DNA of 64,000 nt from CBDCVN01 sp965223045. Its GTDB lineage: Bacteria > Deinococcota > Deinococci > Deinococcales > Trueperaceae. The notes beneath the pieces were generated by a model. The model had not been told where the DNA came from and did not search any database. It worked only from the letters and a program-made list of their open reading frames with translations. The stretch covers positions 744,001-808,000 of the forward strand of contig CBDCVN010000013.1 of NCBI GenBank assembly GCA_965223045.1, written 5' to 3'. Positions 25,528-34,956 of this stretch are shown one piece after another (position 1 is the first letter of the stretch; every line of letters begins with the position of its first letter). The position numbers were made by a program, and so were the translations under genes.

Positions 25528-26391
25528 CTATAAGTAAGTGTTTTGAAAGGATTTCATTAATATAGGCAAATTTGCCCTTAAGTCTGCTAGTAATGGGTTC
25601 TCATAACGAGCAACTGGGATACTTTCTAAATGAACTTCAGTAATTAAAGTGTGCTCTTTAAAAAGCGGTGCTATAGCAATAGGTTCACCATAAGGATCAA
25701 CTACATGCGAGTAACCAGTAAAGCCCTTACCACCCTCCGAGCCAACTAGTGAAGTAGTAAGCACATATACGCCGTGCTCAGCAGCAATACCTTCAGCAGT
25801 AGCTTTCCAGCGCTGGGCATTAGTAGTTACTTCGCCAGTAAAACCTCTAGCAGGGCTAGCTGTGGGAATATAAAGGATATCAGCACCTTTTAGTGCTAGT
25901 ATAGCTGCTGTTAAAGAATGCCAAGCATCTTCACAAATTAACAACCCTGCTTTACCAAAACGGGTATCAAATGCATCAACTTCATGTCCACATGACACAT
26001 AACGCTTTTCATCAAAAACACCATAAGTAGGCAAAAAAATCTTACGATGAATGTGCTTAATGCCACTGTTATTAGTATTAAATTCAGCGTAAAGAGCACT
26101 ATTGTAGAAATCCCTACCCTTACGTTCATAAAAACCCAAACAAATATCTACTGGCGTCTTATAATCAGCTTTTTTAAGAGAATTATTTAAAAGTTCATAA
26201 AGATCTGTAGCTCCGAGAGCTTGTTCTCTTACCCCAGCCTGAAGAAAGTAACCTGATAAGGCTGTTTCCGGGAAAGTAAAAACATCAATGTTTTCATCTT
26301 TTAACTGCTCTAAAATACTTTTGAGTTTTTTTAGGTTTTGCTCGAGGTTTGCTTTTAAAGGTTTAAACTGTATGAGAGCATGGCGGATCAT
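25528..26391 (-). CDS. carbon-nitrogen hydrolase (nitrilase superfamily)
   Basis: 287 residues with the Glu-Lys-Cys catalytic triad in the expected places: FPETALSGYF near residue 40 (Glu), HRKIFLPTYGVFDEKRY near residue 112 (Lys), and GLLICEDAWHS near residue 148 (Cys). The ICEDAW wording is like that of NAD synthetase glutaminase domains and deaminated-glutathione or amidase types. It hydrolyses amides or nitriles in the cytoplasm, and the substrate is not clear. It lies 140 bases beyond the tetR remnant that follows the ribosomal operon. Confidence 0.88.
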   Translation of the reverse strand: MIRHALIQFKPLKANLEQNLKKLKSILEQLKDENIDVFTFPETALSGYFLQAGVREQALGATDLYELLNNSLKKADYKTPVDICLGFYERKGRDFYNSALYAEFNTNNSGIKHIHRKIFLPTYGVFDEKRYVSCGHEVDAFDTRFGKAGLLICEDAWHSLTAAILALKGADILYIPTASPARGFTGEVTTNAQRWKATAEGIAAEHGVYVLTTSLVGSEGGKGFTGYSHVVDPYGEPIAIAPLFKEHTLITEVHLESIPVARYENPLLADLRANLPILMKSFQNTYL

Positions 26392-26453
26392 ATATTAAAA
26401 AGCTTAGCATGATTCAGATTTTACTGTCTGTGCTCCCAAAAATTTGTCAACAC

Positions 26454-26681
26454 TCAAACGCTCCAAGAATCAACCGTAGCATGTGCCGCACTTATGAGGC
26501 GATCAACCTCTGCTTCACTAGCCCTTCCTCGTACAGCAACAGCAAAACCTAATAGAAATGTAAGAAGCATATCGGTTCGGGCCTCAACAAGGTCAGCTGC
26601 AAGTCCCTCCTTAGCTGTGACGTTGGAGATGATCTTATGAAGCGATGCTCGTGTCAGGCCACGATAGGTAGGTCTGCCCAG
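26454..26681 (-). pseudogene. tetR-family regulator C-terminal remnant
   Basis: An open frame without a start codon translating to GRPTYRGLTRASLHKIISNV, then TAKEGLAADLVEARTDMLLT and FLLGFAVAVRGRASEAEVDR, ending VDSWSV. The helix pattern and wording match the ligand-binding C-terminus of TetR/AcrR repressors. The DNA-binding half is absent. Base composition is visibly richer in G+C than its neighbours, suggesting foreign origin. It occupies the place where rplJ would normally follow rplA. Confidence 0.5.
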
Positions 26682-26761
26682 ATTTAACTATATCCTCATC
26701 AGTTGCCCCTAGTTTGGCAGAAGTAAGTGTTACGACACCCTAAACTTTGTATAGTTATACC

Positions 26762-27445
26762 CTACAAAGCGACCTTCACACTTGGTCCCATAGTTGAAGC
26801 AATGTAAAGAGAATTCAAAAATTGTCCTTTAGTGCCCTCTGGCTTTGAATCTTCAAGTACTTTTTTCAAAGATTTAAGATTTTCGGCCAATTTATTTGCT
26901 TCAAAACTCTTTTTACCAATAGGTGCATGAACTACACCTGTTTTATCATTGCGAAACTCAATTTTACCTGCTTTCAAAGCTTTGATAATTCCAGCAATAT
27001 CAGGGCCTACTGTACCTGCTTTAGGGTTAGGTAGTAGTCCACGAGGACCTAGCACACGACCAAGCTTACTACCAACTGCTGCCATCATATCTGGCGTAGA
27101 TACCACAGCATCAAAGTCCATCCAACCATCTAAAACTTTTTTAATAAGCTCTTCTTCACCCACATAGTCTGCACCTGCTTTTTCTGCCTCATTTGCTTTA
27201 TCGCCCTTGGCAAACGCTAAAACTCGCACAGTTTTACCTGTTCCATGTGGTAGCAAAACAGTATTACGCACATTTTGATCTGACTTTTTGGGATCAATTC
27301 CTAAACGGAAGTGTGCCTCAATAGTTTCATCAAACTTAGCTGTTGCTAGCTCCTTGACCAAAGCTACAGCTTCCTCAGCGCTGTAAGTTTTACCTTGCTC
27401 TACTTTTTCTTTTAAAGTACGGTAACGTTTTCCATGTTTAGCCAT
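26762..27445 (-). CDS. rplA: 50S ribosomal protein L1
   Basis: 227 residues, the normal length. It begins MAKHGKRYRTLKEKVEQGKT and contains GRVLGPRGLLPNPKAGTV (the L1 signature region) and IGKKSFEANKLAENLKSL. L1 binds 23S rRNA at the stalk and in many bacteria represses its own operon by binding the mRNA. The ATG overlaps the rplK stop by one base. The usual next genes, rplJ and rplL, are not here. Confidence 0.97.
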   Translation of the reverse strand: MAKHGKRYRTLKEKVEQGKTYSAEEAVALVKELATAKFDETIEAHFRLGIDPKKSDQNVRNTVLLPHGTGKTVRVLAFAKGDKANEAEKAGADYVGEEELIKKVLDGWMDFDAVVSTPDMMAAVGSKLGRVLGPRGLLPNPKAGTVGPDIAGIIKALKAGKIEFRNDKTGVVHAPIGKKSFEANKLAENLKSLKKVLEDSKPEGTKGQFLNSLYIASTMGPSVKVAL

Positions 27446-27879
27446 TATTCAGGCCTCCCTTCTATTGTAAGACCCATTGAGCGTGCAGTGCCTGCAATGA
27501 TGCTAGCAGCAGCCAACTCATCATTAGCGTTTAGGTCGGGCATTTTTTGACGGCCTATCTCAAGACACTGTTCCCATGTAACCTTGCCAACTTTGTCTTT
27601 GTGAGGTGCGCTCGAGCCTTTCTGTACACTAGCTGCCTTCTTAAGCAAATCGGCTGCAGGTGGTGTTTTGGTAACAAAAGTAAAAGAGCGATCTGTATAA
27701 ATAGTAATGTCAACAGGTATAACAAAACCCTGCTGTGACGCCGTGGCAGCATTATATTCCTTAACAAACTGCATAATGTTAGCACTGTATTGTCCTAATG
27801 CTGGACCAACTGGAGGAGCAGCTGTTGCTCCTCCAGCAGGTAACTGGAGCTTTACAATTCCTGCTACTTTTTTAGCCAT
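27445..27879 (-). CDS. rplK: 50S ribosomal protein L11
   Basis: 144 residues: MAKKVAGIVKLQLPAGGATA, then APPVGPALGQYSANIMQFVK, TKTPPAADLLKKAASVQKGS and a C-terminal IIAGTARSMGLTIEG. All are canonical L11 segments, including the proline-rich N-terminal linker used for release-factor and GTPase-centre binding. It is co-transcribed between nusG (14 bases upstream) and rplA. Confidence 0.97.
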   Translation of the reverse strand: MAKKVAGIVKLQLPAGGATAAPPVGPALGQYSANIMQFVKEYNAATASQQGFVIPVDITIYTDRSFTFVTKTPPAADLLKKAASVQKGSSAPHKDKVGKVTWEQCLEIGRQKMPDLNANDELAAASIIAGTARSMGLTIEGRPE

Positions 27880-27893
27880 AAAAATAACCTACT

Positions 27894-28451
27894 TTATGTT
27901 CTATTTACTTGTGAAAAATCAAGTTCTACAGGTGTTTCACGTCCAAATATTGATACTAACACCTTTACTTTACCCTTATCAGGATCAAGGTCAGAAACAA
28001 CACCTGTAAAATCAGCAAATGGGCCAGATGTCACCTGTACCATATCACCCACATTAAAACTAACTTCAACCTTGGGTTTAGCCTTAGTACCAGTAACGCC
28101 TAAACTACCCAACATACGTGCTTCTTCATCTGGTGTAAGTGGTACAGCACGTGTGGCTGTGCCTACAAAACCTGTTACCCCCGGCGTATTGCGCACCACC
28201 TCCCATGCTTCATTAGGTTCATTGGGGTTATCTCCCAAATCCATTTGCACAAACACATAGCCCGGAAAAAGTTTTTTCTTGACTATTTCTTGCTTACCCC
28301 CTTCACGGTGCTCTACTGCTTCTTCAGTAGGTACAACCACCTGATAAACGCAATCTGTCATGCTCAAAGACCGAGCACGTTGCATAACATTTTCACGTAC
28401 TTTTTCTTCATGCCCAACATAAGTATGAACGGCATACCATTCAATGCTCAT
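27894..28451 (-). CDS. nusG: transcription termination/antitermination protein NusG
   Basis: 185 residues. The NGN domain begins MSIEWYAVHTYVGHEEKVRE and has KLFPGYVFVQMDL and VRNTPGVTGFVG. The C-terminal KOW domain is VGDMVQVTSGPFADFTGVVS. NusG binds the RNA polymerase clamp and links it to Rho or ribosomal S10. Its position between secE and rplK is the ancestral order. Confidence 0.96.
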   Translation of the reverse strand: MSIEWYAVHTYVGHEEKVRENVMQRARSLSMTDCVYQVVVPTEEAVEHREGGKQEIVKKKLFPGYVFVQMDLGDNPNEPNEAWEVVRNTPGVTGFVGTATRAVPLTPDEEARMLGSLGVTGTKAKPKVEVSFNVGDMVQVTSGPFADFTGVVSDLDPDKGKVKVLVSIFGRETPVELDFSQVNRT

Positions 28452-28487
28452 TAGTTTAAAAGTCTCATAAAATAGTTGGCATCCACA

Positions 28488-28670
28488 CTAAGTAATCCAA
28501 CCAATAATTCCCCCAATAACTGCGTCTGCAATTACTAGAAAAAGTACTGTTATGAACACAAATGCTAATGTTGCTTGGGTAGCTTGAATTACTTCATCAC
28601 GGGTAGGCCAAGTAACACGACCTAGTTCGGCTCTAGAATTTCTTAAGTATTTAACAATAGCTTGAAACAT
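28488..28670 (-). CDS. secE: preprotein translocase subunit SecE
   Basis: 60 residues starting MFQAIVKYLRNSRAELGRVT, then WPTRDEV (the conserved cytoplasmic amphipathic helix) and a single membrane helix ATLAFVFITVLFLVIADAVI. The ATG at 28670 is chosen because the SecE motif begins there; the frame extends upstream only as an artefact. It lies 37 bases after the tuf stop. In Thermus-type operons rpmG (L33) sits in this gap, but here there is no room for it. Confidence 0.93.
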   Translation of the reverse strand: MFQAIVKYLRNSRAELGRVTWPTRDEVIQATQATLAFVFITVLFLVIADAVIGGIIGWIT

Positions 28671-28707
28671 AATCAACTGCTTAACTTTAACAAAATTTGC
28701 ATCAGCA

Positions 28708-29925
28708 TTACTTACTAATGGCGGTGACAACACCCGCACCGACCGTGCGACCACCTTCTCTTATCGCAAACCTTAGTCCTTCCTCCATCGCTATCGGCTT
28801 GATTAACTTCACATTTAACTCCACATTATCTCCTGGCATCACCATCTCTACTCCCTCTGTTAATGTTACTACTCCTGTCACATCTGTGGTCCTAAAATAA
28901 AACTGTGGTCTATATCCCGTAAAAAACGCACTGTGCCTTCCCCCTTCATCTTTCTTTAATATATATACTGATCCCTTAAACTCTGTGTGTGGCGTTATGC
29001 TACTTGGCTTCGCTAGTACCTGCCCCCTCTCTATCTCATCTCTTGCTACTCCCCTTAGTAGCACTCCTACATTATCTCCTGCTAACCCTTCATCTAACGT
29101 CTTCCTATGCATCTCTACTCCTGTTACCACTTTTGCTGTTGTTTCTTTTAATCCTACTATTTCTACTTCTTCATTTACCTTCACTTTCCCCCTCTCTACT
29201 CTTCCTGTTGCTACTGTTCCCCTTCCTGTTATGCTAAACACATCTTCTATTGGCATCAAAAATGGTTTGTCTACATCTCTCTCTGGTGTTGGTATATAAC
29301 TATCTACTGCATCCAATAGTTCCCATATCTTATCTACCCATTCATTTTCTCCCCTTTGCATGTTGGCATTCCCTTCCAATGCCTCTAGTGCTTTTAAGGC
29401 GCTACCCTTTACTATTGGTATTTCTTCTCCTGGAAATTCATAGCTCTCGAGTAATTCTCTAACTTCCATTTCTACTAACTCTAATATCTCTTCATCATCT
29501 ACCATATCTACCTTGTTCATGAACACCACTATATAGGGCACCCCTACTTGTCTTGCTAGTAGTATGTGTTCTCTTGTTTGAGGCATTGGTCCATCTGCTG
29601 ATGAAACTACTAGTATTGCTCCGTCCATTTGGGCTGCTCCTGTTATCATGTTTTTTACATAGTCAGCGTGTCCAGGACAATCTACATGGCTATAATGTCT
29701 CTTTTCTGTTTGGTATTCTACATGGCTAGTATTTATAGTTATACCACGTTGCTTCTCTTCTGGGGCTTTATCTATCTGATCGTATGTTTGTGTTTCTATA
29801 GTAGGATCTGCTGCTGCTGCTGTAAATGTTACTGCTGCTGTTAATGTCGTTTTTCCATGATCTACATGTCCTACTGTTCCTACATTTACATGTGGCTTTG
29901 TTCTTTCAAATACTCCTTTGGCCAT
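28708..29925 (-). CDS. tuf: elongation factor Tu
   Basis: 405 residues. GTPase motifs are GHVDHGKTT (G1), RGITINTSHVEY (switch I), DCPGHADY (G3), NKVDMVD (G4) and the GSALKALEALE region (G5). The insert ending RGENEWVDKIWELLDA and the wording RHYSHVDCPGHADYVKNMIT are as in Thermus and Deinococcus, which is the main taxonomic clue here. AAGGAG lies 8 bases before the ATG. The gene follows four tRNA genes in the same order as the thrU-tyrU-glyT-thrT-tufB operon of E. coli. EF-Tu carries aminoacyl-tRNA to the ribosome. Confidence 0.98.
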   Translation of the reverse strand: MAKGVFERTKPHVNVGTVGHVDHGKTTLTAAVTFTAAAADPTIETQTYDQIDKAPEEKQRGITINTSHVEYQTEKRHYSHVDCPGHADYVKNMITGAAQMDGAILVVSSADGPMPQTREHILLARQVGVPYIVVFMNKVDMVDDEEILELVEMEVRELLESYEFPGEEIPIVKGSALKALEALEGNANMQRGENEWVDKIWELLDAVDSYIPTPERDVDKPFLMPIEDVFSITGRGTVATGRVERGKVKVNEEVEIVGLKETTAKVVTGVEMHRKTLDEGLAGDNVGVLLRGVARDEIERGQVLAKPSSITPHTEFKGSVYILKKDEGGRHSAFFTGYRPQFYFRTTDVTGVVTLTEGVEMVMPGDNVELNVKLIKPIAMEEGLRFAIREGGRTVGAGVVTAISK

Positions 29926-30018
29926 CTCTTTATTCTCCTTAAAACTTAATATCCTATAAAGGTTTACTGATTTAAACCAATTATAGCAAGCTGGGACATT
30001 TTACTTGTGTTCTAAAGT

Positions 30019-30093
<75 letters not shown>

Positions 30094-30120
30094 CTACTAA
30101 AAACACTTCCATACTTACTA

Positions 30121-30196
30121 TGGAGCGGGAAACGGGAGTCGGACCCGCGACATTCAGCTTGGGAAGCTGACACTCTACCAACTGAGCTACTCCCGC
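30121..30196 (-). tRNA. tRNA-Gly (TCC)
   Basis: 76 nt with acceptor GCGGGAG and encoded CCA. The anticodon stem-loop CAGCTTCCCAAGCTG reads TCC (codon GGA). It lies between tRNA-Tyr and tRNA-Thr, as in the classic tufB operon. Confidence 0.95.
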
Positions 30197-30206
30197 AAAC
30201 GAATGA

Positions 30207-30291
30207 TGGTGGGCCGGGTTGGATTTGAACCAACGTAGGTATAACCAACGGATTTACAGTCCGTCCCCTTTAACCACTCGGGCACCGACCC
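30207..30291 (-). tRNA. tRNA-Tyr (GTA)
   Basis: 85 nt with acceptor GGGTCGG pairing CCGGCCC, a long variable arm as expected for bacterial tRNA-Tyr, discriminator A and encoded CCA. The loop ACTGTAAAT gives anticodon GTA. Confidence 0.95.
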
Positions 30292-30332
30292 AAAACTAAT
30301 CATCATATTAACATAACCATCTTTAATGAGAG

Positions 30333-30408
30333 TGGAGCCGTCCATCGGAATCGAACCGATAACCTTCCGATTACAAATCGGATGCTCTACCGATTGAGCT
30401 AGGACGGC
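30333..30408 (-). tRNA. tRNA-Thr (TGT)
   Basis: 76 nt with acceptor GCCGTCC/GGACGGC and encoded CCA. The anticodon loop TTTGTAA gives TGT (codon ACA). It is the first tRNA of the tuf operon, transcribed from the promoter at 30455-30483. Confidence 0.95.
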
Positions 30409-30454
30409 AGCTATTTTGTTACTATTAACAAAAAGGCCCTAAACTCGATTTGAT

Positions 30455-30483
30455 AGCCTAGCATGGTAACAAGTAGGTGTCAA
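30455..30483 (-). promoter_or_regulatory. promoter of the tRNA-tuf operon
   Basis: On the minus strand there is a perfect -35 TTGACA (30483-30478), a 17-base spacer and a -10 TAGGCT (30460-30455). It lies about 50 bases before the first tRNA. The -10 resembles the TAGGAT of the rnpB promoter. Confidence 0.75.
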
Positions 30484-30536
30484 CAGGGTAAAATTAGCGT
30501 CTAATTTAAAGCTAGTAACAATGCTATGCTAATGTT

Positions 30537-31076
30537 ATGGTTTCAACACACCGTTTTACTTTAGCTGAGTACGAAAAATTAGTAACTGCAGGTATTTTTA
30601 CCCCTGAAGATAGGGTCGAATTAATTCGGGGAGAGTTCTTTGATATGTCACCTATGGGCGAAAATCATATTGTAAGTATAATGAGCTTCACACAAAGTTT
30701 AGTGCTAACCTACCATGAAGAAGCCGAAGTATTAGTTCAATGTCCGGTAATTATGAATGATAATTCTGCGCCTGAACCAGATTTTACCTTGCTCAAAAAG
30801 CGAGATTATAGTAAGCGCAAACCTCATGCTGAAGATGTACTGCTTTTAATTGAGGTATCAGATAGTACACTTAGTTATGATCGTGAAGTTAAATTACCTT
30901 TGTATGCTGAATCAGGCGTTCCTGAGGTTTGGCTTCAGAATGTTCAAGGTCAGAAGCTCGAGGTTTACAGAGAACCAAACCAAAATATCTATCGCACACA
31001 CTTAATCTATTTACCCAATGAAAGTGTATGTCCTCTTTTTTCAAAAACAGCCATGATATGGAATAAAATCGCTTAA
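30537..31076 (+). CDS. Uma2 family (DUF820) putative restriction endonuclease-like protein
   Basis: 179 residues with the Uma2 pattern: FTLAEYEKLVTAGIFTPEDR then VELIRGEFFDMSP near residue 28, APEPDFTLLKKRDY near residue 92, and DVLLLIEVSDSTLSYDREVK with the PD-(D/E)xK-like Asp...Glu-Val-Ser near residue 113. LYAESGVPEVWLQN follows. The fold is that of restriction endonucleases; biological activity is mostly unknown, and the family is expanded in cyanobacteria and Deinococcota. It is divergent from the tRNA-tuf promoter and its start is only 54 bases from the -35. Confidence 0.85.
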   Translation: MVSTHRFTLAEYEKLVTAGIFTPEDRVELIRGEFFDMSPMGENHIVSIMSFTQSLVLTYHEEAEVLVQCPVIMNDNSAPEPDFTLLKKRDYSKRKPHAEDVLLLIEVSDSTLSYDREVKLPLYAESGVPEVWLQNVQGQKLEVYREPNQNIYRTHLIYLPNESVCPLFSKTAMIWNKIA

Positions 31077-31176
31077 CTCAAGCAGAGCAGTAAAACTCTA
31101 TTGCCAAAGGGTTTGGGGAGGCGCAATTAGTTGTGTCTCTACCTAGAAATTCAAGCACCACACACGTCTTAATCTA

Positions 31177-32598
31177 TTAAACAAAATATGTTAATAATGC
31201 CTTTGTGATACTATTTAAAAAAGGCATGGGTAAAACTCCTATGACAAAAATACCTAACACCCCAATTATCAGAGCTGCTGTAGCCATAGGATGAATTGAT
31301 GTAGATGTTGACTCATCAGTAGTGGGATAAAACCACATTTTAATAATTATCTTAAAATAGTAAAAATAAGCTAGTAAAGTATTAGCAACAGCGATAAATG
31401 TCAGAATAACCAACTTTGCTTCTATAGCACTTTTAAAAACAAAAAGCTTCCCCATAAAACCAGCTAACAAGGGTATTCCTGCTAAACTCAAAAGAAAGAC
31501 GCTAAAGAGGAGAGCCATTAACCAATTTCGCTGTCCTAAGCCCCTATATTCATCTATTTCCTCTTTTATGCCTGCATCACCTAAAGCAGAAATGGCAGTA
31601 AATGCACCAATATTGGCAATAGCATAACTAATAGAGTAAAGTACCACAGCAGAAAAGCCTTGTAAGGTACCACTAGCTAAGCCCACAGTTATAGTGCCTA
31701 GTTGAGCTATTGATGAATACCCTAAAAGACGTTTAAGGTTGCTTTGTTTAAGCGCTTGCAAGTTACCTACAGTCATAGTTATGATTGCTAGAATCATAAA
31801 ACTCCTTTGCCATAGTTCACTAGCCCCTGCTATAGCAAATACTTGCATAACAAAATTGCCAAGGGCAATAACAGCAGCAACTTTTGGTCCAGCAGATAAG
31901 AGCGCTGCTACCATTGTAGGAGCGCCTTGATAGGCATCTGGGGTCCAAGCATGAAAGGGTACTAGAGCTAATTTGAAACCAAAACCAACTAAAATGAGTG
32001 CAATGGCAGGATAAAGTAGTGCAGGCATGCCATTTGCAGTACTCAAACCTAAAGCTAGTTCATCAAAATAAATACTGTTTCCTGCTCCAAATAATAAACT
32101 AAAACCATAAAGTAAAAATGCGCTTGCCAAAGCCCCTAAAATAAAGTACTTGCCCGTTGCTTCAATGGTTACTTTGTCATAACGATAGTAGCCTACTAGT
32201 ATATAAGTGCTGTAACTAGAAAGCTCAATAGCAACGTATAATAGCAAAATGTTATTTGCTGCTACCATCAAAATACCACCTAGAGCCGTGTAGAGTATAA
32301 AAGCATAGATTTCAGATAAACCTGCTTGGTACTTGTGAGGGTTAGCTAAGATGCCCATAATTATCAAGGCAGCAATCATAGTAAGGGCTATACCAGCAAG
32401 GTTAGTAAGCCCCCCTAAATGAATCATTCCTAAAAGGGTTCCTTGGGTGTTAATCGACAAGGCAAATAGCAGCATAGCTAATGCAGAAGCAATTAGACCT
32501 AAGATTGCAGGTACTGTAGGGTTTTGCTCGAGCCGATTAGAAAAGACAAATAAACCACTCCCAACAAACACCAAAATTAAGAAAGCAGTTAGAACCAA
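31177..32598 (-). CDS. nuoN: NADH-quinone oxidoreductase subunit N
   Basis: 473 residues, 14 or so hydrophobic helices. Typical subunit N sequence includes LLYVAIELSSYSTYILVGYY near residue 105, FKLALVPFHAWTPDAYQGAP near residue 210 (the broken-helix Lys and Pro of the proton channel) and KRLLGYSSIAQLGTITVGLA near residue 288. It is a proton-pumping membrane subunit of complex I. Other nuo genes would normally be adjacent on its upstream side, but here its start overlaps the end of purA by 10 bases. The nuo operon has therefore been split, or only this terminal gene was carried along. Confidence 0.93.
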   Translation of the reverse strand: MVLTAFLILVFVGSGLFVFSNRLEQNPTVPAILGLIASALAMLLFALSINTQGTLLGMIHLGGLTNLAGIALTMIAALIIMGILANPHKYQAGLSEIYAFILYTALGGILMVAANNILLLYVAIELSSYSTYILVGYYRYDKVTIEATGKYFILGALASAFLLYGFSLLFGAGNSIYFDELALGLSTANGMPALLYPAIALILVGFGFKLALVPFHAWTPDAYQGAPTMVAALLSAGPKVAAVIALGNFVMQVFAIAGASELWQRSFMILAIITMTVGNLQALKQSNLKRLLGYSSIAQLGTITVGLASGTLQGFSAVVLYSISYAIANIGAFTAISALGDAGIKEEIDEYRGLGQRNWLMALLFSVFLLSLAGIPLLAGFMGKLFVFKSAIEAKLVILTFIAVANTLLAYFYYFKIIIKMWFYPTTDESTSTSIHPMATAALIIGVLGIFVIGVLPMPFLNSITKALLTYFV

Positions 32599-33803
32599 GA
32601 TACTTCTCCATAGGTGTCTGCACGGTCAGGACTAGTTGAAAACATAACTACCGGGGTTTCGGTAAAGGTTTCTACAAGATCAATATAAGCCAAAGCCTCT
32701 TTGGGCAAGGCTTCTCGCTTACCTAAGCCTTGTAGTTTTCCCCAGCCGGGCATATCTTTAAAAACAGGGGCATCATTTTTATATTCCACACACACTTTGA
32801 GATTGTCAAGCCCTGAAAGCACATCAAGTTTGGTTACAATAAGACCATCAAAACCGTTTAACTCGCAAGCATACTTTAACTGCACAAGATCAAGCCAACC
32901 CACACGACGTGGCCTGCCAGTAGTGGTGCCATATTCATCCCATTGATTTTTACCTGTACCTCTAAGAGTATCAGCTATTTCACCTTCAAGCTCAGTCATG
33001 AAAGGACCATGCCCAACACGAGAAGTGAAAGCTTTAACTACACCATAAACTTTGTTTAGTGCTTTGTGGCTCACACCAGCACCTATCAAAATTCCGCCTA
33101 CAGTAGGGTGACTACTAGTAACATAAGGGTAGGTACCATAATTAAGGTCAAGCATAGTACCTTGACCACCCTCGAAAAGGACTTTCACTCCTCTTCTTAG
33201 TGCTTTGCGCAAGATTTCTCCAGTATCGTGCACAAAGGGTAAAATAAACTCACGAACACCTGCCAAATCTGCAAAGGCTTGTTCTTTTGTTTCCCAGTTT
33301 ACTCGAGCTGTAGAGTTAGGCTTGGCTGCCAGAAGCCTTTCTAGTTGCTCGAGTAAAACATCATCTGAGAATAAATCTTCAAAACGTAGACCTACCCGCC
33401 TTGCTCTATCAGAGTAATTAGGTCCTATACCACGTTTAGTAGTACCAATATGGCTTCCTCCGCCCTCATCATTTTTAAGCTGGTGAGGCAAAACAAGATG
33501 TGCCTCTTTGGCTATATATATTTCACCCGGATCATGCTTATTTGCAAAATTGGTGTATTCTTCCTGAAATGTCCAAGGGTTAATAGCCATGCCTCCACCC
33601 AGAATAGAAGTTGCTTGATCATGCAATATACCACAGGGCAAATGATGCAGCTTAAAAACTTCTTGGCCTACCACTATGGTATGACCAGCATTTGCCCCTC
33701 CTGAATAACGAACTACAAAGTCTGCTTGGCTAGCTAGTGCATCAACAACTTTACCTTTGCCCTCATCGCCCCACTGGGCCCCAATAACAGCCATTCCCGG
33801 CAT
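32589..33803 (-). CDS. purA: adenylosuccinate synthetase
   Basis: 404 residues, slightly shorter than the 430 of E. coli but usual for Thermus-Deinococcus. GAQWGDEGKGKVVDALA is the N-terminal P-loop-like GTP/IMP motif, with RYSGGANAGHT next, KRGIGPNYSDRA near residue 125 and TTTGRPRRVGWLDLV near residue 290. It joins IMP and aspartate using GTP in AMP synthesis. It overlaps nuoN. Confidence 0.96.
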   Translation of the reverse strand: MPGMAVIGAQWGDEGKGKVVDALASQADFVVRYSGGANAGHTIVVGQEVFKLHHLPCGILHDQATSILGGGMAINPWTFQEEYTNFANKHDPGEIYIAKEAHLVLPHQLKNDEGGGSHIGTTKRGIGPNYSDRARRVGLRFEDLFSDDVLLEQLERLLAAKPNSTARVNWETKEQAFADLAGVREFILPFVHDTGEILRKALRRGVKVLFEGGQGTMLDLNYGTYPYVTSSHPTVGGILIGAGVSHKALNKVYGVVKAFTSRVGHGPFMTELEGEIADTLRGTGKNQWDEYGTTTGRPRRVGWLDLVQLKYACELNGFDGLIVTKLDVLSGLDNLKVCVEYKNDAPVFKDMPGWGKLQGLGKREALPKEALAYIDLVETFTETPVVMFSTSPDRADTYGEVSWF

Positions 33804-34419
33804 AGTGTAAAACCTCCAAAGCCTTTTAAGGCTTCAAGTTTTTTTTCTAGTTATTCAACCATGTTATGGCTGTTTAGTCAAAGGGTGGTTCTTTGGTTGG
33901 CTAGAGTTACCTTCACAGCTCGAGTATTTAGCCAAATAAACACGCCTTAAAAATTAAGCTTGTTAAATAGCTTTTGAAGGTTTATAGTAAACAGTGTGTA
34001 CTACATAAAGGAAGGTGGTTTTAACTGGAGAGGTGTGGTTGTCAGCATTATGTGTTAGGGGTTTTGGTTATAATTCTACCTCCATAGCAAGAATTAAACA
34101 CTGAGTCCAGCTAAAAACAACTATATGCTTGTAGGGGCCTAAAACGTAATAGTGATAAATAGAAAAGCTTGATTTTGGGTTGCTGAGGGGTATAAATGTA
34201 TATTGTTATCAAAATTTGTGTTGAGTTCACCTCAATGTGTAAAAACTAGAAAAGTAAAGATAAAGGAAATACTTATGGAGCAAGTAGTGAAGGGTAAATG
34301 AAGCAACTAAGAACAAGGGAAGAGCGCGATAGGTGTAATATGCTTTTTCCCAAGAGCAATAAACTAGGCTACCACCAAAGGTAGTAGTACCTTAAATTTT
34401 TTGAGGAGGGTTAAGTTAT
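33804..34419. other. intergenic region, mostly featureless
   Basis: About 615 bases between the divergent purA and luxR-like genes. A CTCGAG palindrome lies at about 33919. TATAAT at 34069-34074 could be a -10 for the luxR-like gene, but I find no good -35. At 34371-34390, CTACC and GGTAG form a small hairpin ahead of a T-run at 34396, about 30 bases before the luxR ATG, which might be an attenuator. No coding frame of note. Confidence 0.35.
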
Positions 34420-34956
34420 ATGTCTTCAGTACAAACTTTTAGTGGTCACTCTTTAATTTCTGAATTACTCATCAACCAACTTGAAGGTAAATTAAAGCAA
34501 CCATTAAGTGTAGTTATAGATGTGCCATGTGGCTATGCTTTTAAAGGAATAGAATTGGTGAAAAAACACTTGAATTCTCTAATTATTACAAATAATCCCT
34601 GCGGTGAATACATAGAAGATTTATGGGATTGTAAACCTACCATTCTAATAGCGAAACAAGTTTCCCTTGATGAGTTCATATTTTTTGCCCAACAAGCAGC
34701 GCAAGGAAAAAGTCACAAGATTTGCTCGTGGTATGTTTCACCATTAACAGAAGCAGAACGTAATGTGTTGCGCTTGTGCGTAACTAGAAAAACTATAGCT
34801 GAAGTTTCTGAGTTTCTTTCCGTAAGTTCAGGTACAATCAAAAACCAACTTTGCAGTATTTATAGTAAACTTAATCTTCGAGGCTTATCTGAGCTTTGTT
34901 TTTACTATTTTGGTATGGATAAAATAACTGTTAATAAACGGAGGATACAGATATGA
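34420..34956 (+). CDS. LuxR-type HTH regulator
   Basis: 178 residues. The C-terminal 60 residues are a LuxR/NarL helix-turn-helix: LTEAERNVLRLCVTRKTIAE then VSEFLSVSSGTIKNQLCSIY and SKLNLRGLSELC. The N-terminal 110 residues resemble a degenerate receiver (alternating strands and helices), but the usual phospho-acceptor aspartate motif is not evident. The stop overlaps the ATG of the following lipoprotein gene (ATGA), so the two are translationally coupled. That suggests it regulates the exported protease locus. GAGGAGGG sits 9 bases before its start. Confidence 0.75.
   Translation: MSSVQTFSGHSLISELLINQLEGKLKQPLSVVIDVPCGYAFKGIELVKKHLNSLIITNNPCGEYIEDLWDCKPTILIAKQVSLDEFIFFAQQAAQGKSHKICSWYVSPLTEAERNVLRLCVTRKTIAEVSEFLSVSSGTIKNQLCSIYSKLNLRGLSELCFYYFGMDKITVNKRRIQI

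Noticed and set aside
29629..29844. Long open frames on the plus strand through tuf, rich in Leu, Ser and Cys
   Set aside because: They are shadows of the tuf coding strand; composition is that of an antisense frame and there is no start context.
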